64,000 nucleotides of DNA. Source: Cristatella mucedo. Taxonomy: Eukaryota; Bryozoa; Phylactolaemata; Cristatellidae. Made by a program: the position numbers and the translations under genes. Where the stretch lies: NCBI GenBank assembly GCA_009760855.2, contig WPIO01000010.1, positions 5,621,501-5,685,500 on the forward strand, given 5' to 3'. The notes below the pieces were generated by a model. It was not told where the DNA came from and searched no databases. It saw only the letters and a list, made by a program, of their open reading frames with translations. Below, in pieces: positions 45,376-64,000 of the stretch (its first letter is position 1; each line of letters begins with the position of its first letter).

Positions 45376-46018
45376 GAGTGCGACGGCGGTAACCAGGGTT
45401 ACCATGGTAACCCCGGCGCTCTCGCGGACTTCGATAACTACCTGAAAATTGGTCCAAATTATATGCAAATAAGCTTTAAAACATCGGGCTCGTCGAGTTC
45501 TATTAGTCAGAAGAAAGACATCGATTTCGAAAGCGATGATTTTTATTTTGCAAGTGCGCAGCAGCTGACCAGATCCAGGGCAAGGATCCAGAGCTCGATC
45601 ACGAAAACTGAGCCTATTTTTTTTCGAGAAATTGCTCAGGATTGACGGGTGATTTGGGACAACCGCTGGTGCCTTCTTCGGCGCCCCACAGAGCATATCA
45701 GCACGCCCACCCAGAGCAGCCGGGAAATTTTTCCAAGAACTTGCACACCAGTTCCATTGCGTTGTTAAGAACAGCATTGCTAATATCTTTTCTATCGTCA
45801 CAATAGCAACAAACAGCGAGCATCCATGCATTGAGTTCTTGCAAACATAGTTCTTCAGACTGCTTCGACATGATTCTGACGGTGCTGCATCTGAATCAGG
45901 TCAACGGCGTTTTTGACTTCGAAACGGTATATTTTTAGAGCTGCTATGCCCAAAATAAATAATTAATTGCTATTCTACTTCCGGAAATCCAGTAACCCGG
46001 GTTACTGCTATCGGGCTC
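45376..46018. mobile_element. Non-autonomous DNA transposon inserted in the LINE
   Basis: Ends are inverted repeats of about 27 bp: left GAGTGCGACGGCGGTAACC then AGGGTTAC, right (complement) GAGCCCGATAGCAGTAACC then CGGGTTAC. ATAC flanks both sides (45372-45375 and 46019-46022). Removing the insert plus one ATAC restores LINE colinearity. No transposase is visible. The longest internal frames are 104 codons (+, with a GNQGYHGNPG start-side run) and a 57-codon minus frame starting MSKQSEELCLQELNAW at 45875. The superfamily is undecided. Confidence 0.75.
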
Positions 46019-46274
46019 ATACGCCGGAAGAGCCAATTTTGAGCATTAGCTTTTCAAATATCTGAATCACTTTTGGTTTGCCCATAACTAGTAAATCGGT
46101 TTAACCGTTCAATATAAGAAAGTTTGCTTCGATTCATGAACGGCTGTCATTAATACCTGCAGCAATGGAGTTGGGAGACTACGACGTGCTGGAGCGCTGG
46201 GAGGGATCGAAGGTACAACTGAGTGTCATCTGCATAGAAGTAAAAGCCTAGACTGAGCATGGCTATCACATTGG

Positions 46275-46355
<81 letters not shown>

Positions 46356-46478
46356 AAACCGTGAAAAGAACGGGACCAAGCACAAAGCCTTGAGGTACCC
46401 CATATTTCAGAGGTTCCTCGGATGTTCGTTGTCCATTCACATCAATACTCTGGAGTCTCCCACTGAGATAGGACCCGA
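46019..46478 (-). mobile_element. L2/CR1-like LINE, 5' part of the split copy
   Basis: Continues with the equivalents of the SASISPVAS region, then FYFYADDTQLYL with catalytic Asps readable, a (GA)n tract at 46277-46353, then GPVLFTVYTL and GVPQGF (motif B). It ends near SYLSGRLQS at 46478. Confidence 0.9.
46277..46353. repeat. (GA)n microsatellite inside the LINE RT
   Basis: About 77 bp of GA. It replaces the short GCGAGAGGGAGAG segment seen at this position in the 11951 copy. Confidence 0.95.
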
Positions 46479-46983
46479 ACGATGTTGGACTATGGCCCGG
46501 CCCTCCGATGTGCATTTGTGGCTTGTTCTTTGAGACTAATAATACGGTATTTAAGGGTCGGAAAAGCAGGTTGGAAGGGAGTGCGATAATCCATCGCCAT
46601 GTGTAGAGAGGTCCTGTTCGTGCCGGCAGCTCGCCCGTTGGGACAAAAACATCATCTTTGACTTTTGTGGTCGTATTCTTTTACAGTCGGCGTCGTTAGT
46701 GCTACAAAAGTGGGTACACATTTGTATAATGATGCTCCTAATAGGCTTTCGGAGGGACCTTTGGCGGGGAGCTCCAGGCTCTTCCAAAATAGATTTGCGA
46801 AGAGTTGTAGGGCAGCTGAGAAGTCTTTCTGGGCGGAGCACCTACTTCGTAAAGCTTCTCCACAGAGAGGCTACCTAGCAAAGCTTTAAAACGGGGGCTA
46901 CACCAGCGTGCCCGGCGGATAGCCTTCGGGGGCCCACAATCGGGCTCTTGAAATGGGGGTACTGCTCCATCTCCCTCTCTCTA
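46479..46983. other. Unassigned stretch
   Basis: Nothing recognised. Confidence 0.4.
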
Positions 46984-47155
46984 AAATAAATAAATAAATC
47001 CTAGCTGATTAAACAGCCTCTTTTTTATAGCGACAGAAGAGCCTTTACGGCTATAACCACCGCTTGCAGTGGCGATAAAGGATCGCCCACCGCAGGAATC
47101 GAACCCACGACCTCGGGACCGAGGCCGTGAAAGCAACCGCCTTACCCTTCTAAGC
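46984..47155 (-). mobile_element. SINE2 copy (clean)
   Basis: (AAAT)n tail, CCTAGCTGATTAAACAGCC, AAGAGCCTTTACGGCT, CACCGCTTGCAGTGGCGAT, B-box complement GGAATCGAACCCACGACC, then GTGAAAGCAACCGCCTTACC at the head. Nearly identical to the 16292 copy. Confidence 0.93.
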
Positions 47156-48207
47156 CGAACTCCCTCGGCGCGGGCATTCAGACTTTTCCAAACTGGGCTA
47201 TAGACATTTTGTTAGAGGGGCTGAACGTATCTTTATATCACTCTTTAGGAAATTGAAAGAGTTGGAGTCTGTTTTCACACACACAATTCTACTATTATTC
47301 TTCATACAAGAAGCCACAGTAGGTTTACGGAGTAGTAGTAGGTAAGAGCTAAGAGGCGCCCATTCGGAATCACTGCTTCAGGCTCTCAAAATACGGGTGC
47401 GAGCTTCTTTTTGCAAAATTTCAAAGCCGCGTCCGAGTGACCACCTGCGACATGAAGCTATGGGCTTTCCCAAATTTTTAAGGAGTTAAACAATAAGAGT
47501 TAATTCAAAGAATTTGTGTAGGTTCTACAGAGCTTTTCTGACCAGATTTTTGGAGAGAATGCCACAATCTTTAGTGGCGCCCATCAAGGTGAGGTCTGGC
47601 CTCGCTAAAAAAGAACCTGGCTATGCTGTTGCGGGGCAGCGAGAATCAGCTTAAGGAGCTGCTGTGGCGTGAAATTTTGGCATATGATTGCCTGCCTGCT
47701 GCTGCACGCTGCACTCGTCTGTTTAGCATGTCCGTTGGTGTCATACCAAACTGAAAGCCTCGTGACAAATGGGGCGGAGCGGCTGCCACGTCTAGACAGA
47801 ACTAGGCCGCAAACTCTCAGCAAATGAAAACAAAAAAAGAGCGCTCTTAACGTTGCCAGTCTCAGCTGACGTGAAACTCGTGAAACCCCGGGCGTTAGAA
47901 TCGCTGCTAACAATATGTCGATGCTGCAGCAGTTCATGCAGGAATGCCAGCAGTTTCAGAACATGGCAGCGACAAAAAGTGCCCGTATCTCAATATAGCA
48001 AATCCATAGTCAGAGCGTAGAGAATTGTATTTGATAGCAACGGAAGGTTACAGGCGTTCGACAGCGGCCATAGCGTGCAGCAGCGCTCGTATGGCTCAGT
48101 TACATGACCACAACTCAGCTCCAATGCCAAAGCACCGACTCCAGGAGCCAAGCTCCACACTTATTACACGGCTTAGGCTTTTGTGCTTCATTGGCCATAG
48201 GTTATCG
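47156..48207. other. Unassigned stretch
   Basis: No supported gene. The open frames are about 110 codons or less. Confidence 0.4.
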
Positions 48208-48583
48208 CATAATCTCGTACGAGTTGGTCCATGCATTCGTGACATCTCGTCTCGACTTCTGCAACTCACTGCTTACTGGTCTACCAGCATGTGCGATCAG
48301 GCGATTGCAGCTGGTGCAAAACTCTGCAGCTAGGCTTGTCTGTCGTGAGCCTCGCAGTTACCACATTACTCCACTTCTCGCCGACCTGCACTGGCTACAA
48401 GTCAAGCAACGGATTGACTTCAAGGCTTTATCGCTCACTTTTAGGTCCCTTCATTCTATGGCTCCAGCCTATCTCTCCGATATACTCCCCCATCAGGCCA
48501 AGTATCGTACCACCCGCTTTTCGGAATCCAACAGTCTGCAAATACCTCGTACAAACCTTAAATCCTTTGGAGACCGTGCATGT
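48208..48583 (+). mobile_element. L2/CR1-like LINE, internal fragment truncated at both ends
   Basis: An uninterrupted frame encodes LVHAFVTSRLDFCNSLLTG, NSAARLVCREPRSYHITP and LADLHWLQVKQRIDFKALS, then FGDRACS. Similarity stops within the ORF, so the stop codon, 3' UTR and tail are missing. Loss of the 3' end is unusual for a LINE insertion and implies a later deletion or rearrangement. Confidence 0.88.
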
Positions 48584-50180
48584 AGCCTCCGAGTTAGTTA
48601 GACGCGTGAGCGCGATCGAAGCGTGCGAGTGAATAGAACGTCTCGTCTAGCCGAGTCGGCGGAGCTGCAACTGCGACTGTTCTTTAGCTGCAACGCTTTC
48701 GCTTCGACGGTTTGGTATCGATTAGAGGAATGCAGCGCGATCTGCATAGCCCGCACCTCGGAGCAGCTTCCTTTTACAGATAGCGGCCCTGCCGACCGAA
48801 ATAGTGAGAACCAGCCCGCGCTGCTCGCGGGGCCAGATGTCTCCTCGCAAGAAACTATCCAGGTGCTAGATTTCGCAGGAAATGGCCCCTGGGCGACCTG
48901 AGTGCACCAAGATGTAAAGGAGGGTGGGCGGGGGGGGGACCGTGGCGCACTCGTAACCACGACGTAGCCAGGGACAATAGCCGGTCAAGCGAGAGTCAAG
49001 GCCGATTGCTCGGGCCAATGAGCTCCGCCTGGGCTGTAGTGACTCAACAGTTTCTCCCCCTCAGTGCTTTGGACCCGCATTGGGCCGCCTACGTGATTAG
49101 TTCTCTTACTGTCGCGTCGCGAGAGGACGAGCGGCGGTGATTTCGTCGCTCGCGGGTAGGCTATTCGAGTCAGCGCTCGCGCTTTCCCTCTCGCTACCGC
49201 GGTCCAGCAGCTGCCGGGTGCCCTGATCTACTAGCTGCCGATCTCGTGGCTCTCGCTCGCCTCCTGGTGTTTGTTGCTCGCGGTCGGTGATGTGAGAGTG
49301 AGCCCTCCGCCCTCACACATTCTACCCGGCTACGTTATTTAGCTTTAACTTCGAGCTGCCACGAGTTGCTGGCTGCTGCTGCGTATTAGCCTGTGAGCTC
49401 TAGGCCAAACTGCTGGCCCCGCGATAGCCGTCCGGCGATCGCTGCTCGTGGTCAGGCGGTGGGCGATTCGCCGCTCCCGGATGTTTATTCGGTGGGTGCG
49501 AGTCGGCTGCTGCAGTGGGTTAGACAGCGTGCGTCCTGCGGCAAAGGTCGTGGGCTAGCGCCTACTGCGGGCCTGCTGCCGGGTCGGGATGTGGTATGGG
49601 GAGAGTATGACGACGCTGTAGCAATGAATGCAGGCAGTGGATAAGGCCCTAGGGGCCGCTACTTCGCCGACCGTCGAGACCGGGACTCGGCTCTGCTTTC
49701 GTTGGGTTCGATCGGAGCCCGAACCGGGGCTAGATCGAGGCTGGGGTATAGGAGGGGGCTTCCATTGTACTTCCGTCATTATTACCCGAACTGCCAATTC
49801 GCCTCAGCTGCTCTATTAGGTGCATAATGATTCGCAGCTGCCGGCTACCTCAGCCCGCAGCTGCACTCGTCCGCCAGGCATTGCTCTAGCGGGCAGCAGT
49901 GGCTGCTCCTGGCAGCTGCGTTTCAGGCCTTGAGTTCCGTTCACGAGAGCAGTGGTCTACTGCACCCACTGCTGAGAGCTACTGCTTGCTCGCTTGCAAG
50001 CTAGCTTGCTCGTGGGCCTGGCCTGATCCGAATGGTGGCGGTGTGCCGTATCGTGCTGGACCCACCAGCCTGCGCGAGCTAATGAGAGCATACCTGGTTT
50101 TCGCCTTCCCAGCTGCAATGACTGACGTCACGTAAACCATCGGTGGCTGGGGCTTTTGCTTCGTGCATCCGTGCCTGTCC
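48584..50180. other. KEAP1 upstream region
   Basis: 1.6 kb between the LINE fragment and the KEAP1 start codon, GC-rich from about 48600. It probably holds the promoter and 5' UTR. No upstream coding exon is needed because the BTB exon carries its own ATG. TGACTCA occurs near 49043 and TGACGTCA at 50123-50130. Confidence 0.45.
50123..50130. promoter_or_regulatory. CRE-type palindrome TGACGTCA
   Basis: A perfect CREB/ATF consensus 50 bp before the KEAP1 ATG, overlapped by TGACTGACG. Its position is compatible with promoter or 5' UTR. Only the match is shown. Confidence 0.4.
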
Positions 50181-60507
<10,327 letters not shown>

Positions 60508-62004
60508 CCTTGAACCACGGCAACGCCTTGCCATGGTGAAGTTCTACCTATTTTACTTTATCCTGGAAGCCAGCCACCCATCTGGTGCGGTCTTCTTCCC
60601 TTAAGCGCTCCTGTCACGAGCTGTGGGCCACCGGCCGACCACTGTGACAATCTGGTTATTATTTATGGCTGCTTGCAGCCACTTTTGTCGCGCACCCGTT
60701 TGAAGCTGCTGTTGCTGCCCATGATGCTGATTGTGTAGCCGTTGGTCGGCACCACCTCACCCCCTTCCTTGGACTGCTGATTGCCTGCCTTGCTTTGGCC
60801 ACCCATTCAGGTACTACCTACTAGTCTAATCCTGTCACTAGTGCTGCGGCTGTTGCTGTGCAACTGCCGCATGGATCGTGCCTCTTTCGCCAGGCAAATA
60901 GGCCAGCTGTAACAGCTGAGCCTCCACCTCACCCCCTACTGGGGGGAGGGTGGGGCCTAAACAACCTGCATGACGACCTACAGAGCTCACTGAGCCGTCC
61001 AGTTATGCAACCAGTGCAGTGCTGGTGCACTCCGAGGATCTGCCTGTCCTGAGCCGCCCTCCTCCAGCCAAGCCAACCTGACTGCCTCGCTGGCTAGGGA
61101 GAGCAGGTAGCAGGAGGGTAACGGTGTGAGCTCAATGTCTCTGAAGCAGCGTCAGCCTGGCAGCTTGCCGTTGCAGTGGGCTGCGCCGCCGGCCGACTGC
61201 ACACCTCAAAGGCTTTAGCCGGCTGCTAGAGATGGCTGCTGATGCCATTGCAGCGATGGCTGCACCCTGTGCTAGGTCTATTTATGCTCCATGCGCAAGC
61301 AATGGCTCCGGTGAGGTTCGACGGTACTTCCAGATGGTCTGTCTTCTTCCAATAACACGAGAAATCGTGTCGTGGCATGCGTTGCTTGCATCAACGTGGC
61401 CGATCGCTGCCCACACTCGAGCTGGCCGTGCTGCGCCATCAGACACCTGCTGGCTGCTGCCCTGTTGAGCTTCGCAAGCAATTGAGAGTCCGGTGAAATG
61501 GCCGACGAATGGGGGGCTGACTGGCACTCACTGCGCCGGCCGTCGCTGTGTCCTGCTGCCGTGCTGGCTTTTCACCTTCCTCTTGGTGCATCTGCTTCCT
61601 GGCATGCCACCTGCTCCCTGTCTGGCCTGATTTTTGCTGGTCTCGTCACCACTTATTTATCTTGGCTTTGGTGATCAGATGAAGTGCCACTCCAAGTTCA
61701 GTTGAGGAAGGCAACTATCATCCTTGTATTGAGAGATGGATCTTTATTGTTTGTCCTTCACGTGCACAGTTCGAGCCTCTCGCTTATGGCAGCCATAGAA
61801 TTTAGCTGTGATTTAGAAATCGTTTACGGCCTGATTAGCTAGCAAACTCTATGCAGCCACCATTCTGACAAAAGCAGTGACAGGGTATGGATACGGTGGT
61901 GCGACTCAAACTTGGAACGGTTCGGTGGTGGCTGGAGCCTCATTGCACATTGCCTCTCATTGCTGCCTGGGTCATCCAAGATTCTGGGATAAAGCTACCT
62001 CTAC
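60508..62004. other. KEAP1 3' flank
   Basis: Presumed 3' UTR followed by intergenic DNA. No AATAAA occurs close to the stop. Open frames of about 80 codons on both strands are unsupported. Confidence 0.4.
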
Positions 62005-62240
62005 TTTATACTAATAATAAAAAATTTGATAAAGCACCCTCTGAGAACTCAATCTCTTTCTGGGCGCTTTACAGTTGCTGCAAAGGAAGCACGATCAAAT
62101 GACTAGTGTTAGCATGTTCAATAAACAACAAGAAAAACATGGTTAGGGGTGACATGCACAGGGTCAGCATACAAGTGTGGTTAGTAACAGTATGAAATAG
62201 TATCAGGACCCATAAGCACATACAGTGCGAATCACATTTC
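62005..62240 (-). mobile_element. LINE 3' tail and 3' UTR
   Basis: ACTAATAATAAAAAATTTG, GATAAAGCACCCTCTGAGAA stem-loop, TTGCTGCAAAGGAAGCACGA, then CATGCACAGGGTCAGCATAC. Stops before any coding sequence. Confidence 0.85.
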
Positions 62241-62887
62241 ATCCACACAGCCTGCATCAGCCTTGCCTGTCAGTAAGGTAAGATCAGGTTAAAAACCAAT
62301 GGGATCACATGGCTCTCGTGTAACTGCAACATTCACTCTGCCTCATTGTATGCTATTGCTTATCCTCGTATACCGTTTAAGTACCTCTTTAGCAGATGTA
62401 GGACTGGGCAGCTGGACTTGCCAGCAGGACACTCATCCGAATCCGTTTTCTCTGCTCAATGCTCAATGCTGCTGGCTGCTTGTAGGGCTTTCCTGCCTGC
62501 CACAAAAAGTTGCCTAGTTGAGGCCTTGGCTAAATCGCCGAACTTACGTAAGCATGATGACTGCTGTGCCTACCTCGATTCTCTGGTTCCCACGGGCCAG
62601 TGGTGAATGCCAATGGCTTGCAAACGCTCAGTTATAAACCCTGTCCACGTTCATGCACATGGCTCCAGCGTCTCTGCACTGATCACCTCATGAATTCATT
62701 GCTACGCCTACTAATCTACTGTGCACCCATCTGCCCTACACCCCTCCTAGTTCTTAGGCACACTTATGTAGACTCGCGATCGGGCTCAGGGGTGAGGGGG
62801 AGATCAGTACTCGTTCACACCAGCAAGTGTACCTTTACTGGTCGTTGATGGCAATTTCAAGTGTGAGCTGTAGCAACGTTTTGTTAT
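62241..62887. other. Unassigned stretch
   Basis: Nothing recognised. Confidence 0.4.
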
Positions 62888-62945
62888 TCAGTGGTTAGAG
62901 CACTAGTTCCAGAAACCAAAGACATCTAATTCGTGGCCGGCCAGA
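62888..62945 (+). other. tRNA-like fragment
   Basis: CAGTGGTTAGAGCACTAG is an excellent tRNA D-arm/A-box match. About 35 bases later, AATTCGTGGCC is a weak B-box. The rest does not fold as a tRNA. It may be a decayed tRNA or SINE head. Confidence 0.35.
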
Positions 62946-63733
62946 GGTGAAATCGATTTTGAATATTATGGCCGGCTTGTGGCCTTCTATATTCAACCCA
63001 AGTATTTGACATGCCATTCCAAACGTTTCAGACTGTACTAGAAGGCGATCCTGGGCTCAGTGCTGGCCGAAGGTGTTATGAAGGATTGGTCTGGAGCACT
63101 GCCAGGGGGCAGCTGAACCATGACCCGTTTGATAACCACACCCGACAACCGGCTGACCAGCAGCCATATCCCATCCAGCAACAGGTGGCCGACTGGCCCT
63201 TCCCCATGTGGACAGCCAGCAGCCGAGATAGCTTCCCTACCAGTATCTGTCTGCTTGTCCCCCCCTCCCCTAAGTGAGCCGACCAAGCAGTGGGCCACCC
63301 CACGACAGCTGCTGTGGCCGGCTGTCTAACCTGACGCTCTGACCACACACAAGCGACGAAACACAGAGACACTGAAGGGGGCTTCGACAGGTTTGTATTC
63401 GGCTAACGACCGAAAGGCTACACCACACAGCCGTTCTCTCCTCCGTCCTGCATCCCACCTCCTTGCCGGTATGCCTTCGGCCTCCATGCCACTCTAGGTC
63501 GAGTCAAGAGCGTGTCCGGCAAGCACATCGTGTCACGGGCGAGCCTGGGCACACTGGCAGAGCCGGCGTACATCGACTGAGCAGAGGCTCAGAAGGCTCC
63601 CGCTGTACGGGCTTCAAGCAGGAGCCGACAAGTGTCGTCTTTCTAAAAGCCTGGAAATCTGGCTATTCTGCAAGGACCGCACCCACGACTATTCTTCGAG
63701 GGCCATCCTGGCAGGATTGAGGTTGATGAATCC
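62946..63733. other. Unassigned stretch
   Basis: Open frames under 100 codons in several frames. Nothing recognised. Confidence 0.4.
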
Positions 63734-63805
63734 TGGTGTGTCAGGTACAGGTTTCGAACCCTGACCCCTGGTCGTCATGTCTCGCTAGTGTTATGTGTGC
63801 CTGCT
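63734..63805 (-). other. tRNA-like fragment, possibly a SINE head
   Basis: On the minus strand GGTTCGAAACC is a perfect B-box inside a CAGGGTTCGAAACCTG palindrome. GGCACACATAACACTAGCG upstream recalls the SINE2 head. No tail is identifiable. Confidence 0.35.
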
Positions 63806-64000
63806 GCTCCTGCTATTGCAATGAGCTCAGCAGCAGCCGGCCACTAATTAGGGAAGCAGCAGGCCTGCCTGCAGCAGGTGGTTGGCAATTGACTCGGGGC
63901 AGCGGCCGGCCTTTAATGTGCTATGTTGCCTGCCACGGCTGCACTCCCCATCTGCGGTGAGTCAGCCAGCAGGTATACATAGGCATTGAGGGAATAAAAG
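63806..64000. other. Unassigned right edge
   Basis: Ends with GGAATAAAAG. The AATAAA at about 63993 could be a polyadenylation signal or chance. Confidence 0.3.

Noticed and set aside
50163..50180. Upstream extension of KEAP1 by six codons from a GTG
   Set aside because: GTG is not a credible start in an animal gene. The first ATG in the frame is at 50181.

Overview
The window looks like nuclear DNA of an invertebrate bilaterian animal. It contains a spliced KEAP1 gene with GT-AG introns, several families of eukaryotic retrotransposons, tRNA-derived SINEs, and many long di-, tri- and tetranucleotide repeats. There is no bacterial-style gene packing. The species and phylum cannot be decided from the sequence. 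Two places carry convincing host genes; most of the rest is decayed mobile DNA and unassigned sequence.

Host genes. (1) 50181-60507, + strand: a complete five-exon KEAP1 orthologue of 714 residues (BTB-BACK-six Kelch blades). All exon junctions are in phase, and nearly every residue known to hold the NRF2 degron is present. (2) 24688-30604, + strand: two or three exons that may form one gene. One exon encodes three tandem 50-residue repeats carrying RRLS and SDDDE phosphosite-like motifs. A small exon at 28771 shares the repeat's KW-x-P-acidic core. A GC-rich last exon ends at 30604. I do not recognise this protein.

Mobile DNA. The main family is an L2/CR1-like LINE with 5'-truncated or broken copies throughout; the best copy is at 11951-13480. 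Its 3' end is a stem-loop followed by an (ATT)n tail. A tRNA-derived SINE family (here SINE1) ends in the same stem-loop architecture, so SINE1 and the LINE look like a partner pair. A second tRNA-derived family (here SINE2) has an unrelated tail; all eight copies found lie on the minus strand. A rotted Ty3/gypsy Pol region is on the minus strand at 39905-40830, with its catalytic Asp pair changed to Gly-Gly. Two non-autonomous DNA transposons have visible target duplications: 45376-46018, inserted in a LINE, and 41107-41768, Mutator-like with a GC-rich core. A possible solo LTR with 122-bp internal tandem repeats lies near 34688-35500.

Layout. 1-16.5 kb: LINE and SINE debris in unassigned DNA. 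16.5-24.7 kb: mostly unassigned, with a long (TC)n tract. 24.7-30.6 kb: the repeat-protein gene. 30.6-48.6 kb: densest mobile DNA. 48.6-60.5 kb: KEAP1 and its upstream region, with a 5.4-kb second intron holding an old LINE split by a SINE2. 60.5-64 kb: 3' flank with a LINE tail and tRNA-like fragments.
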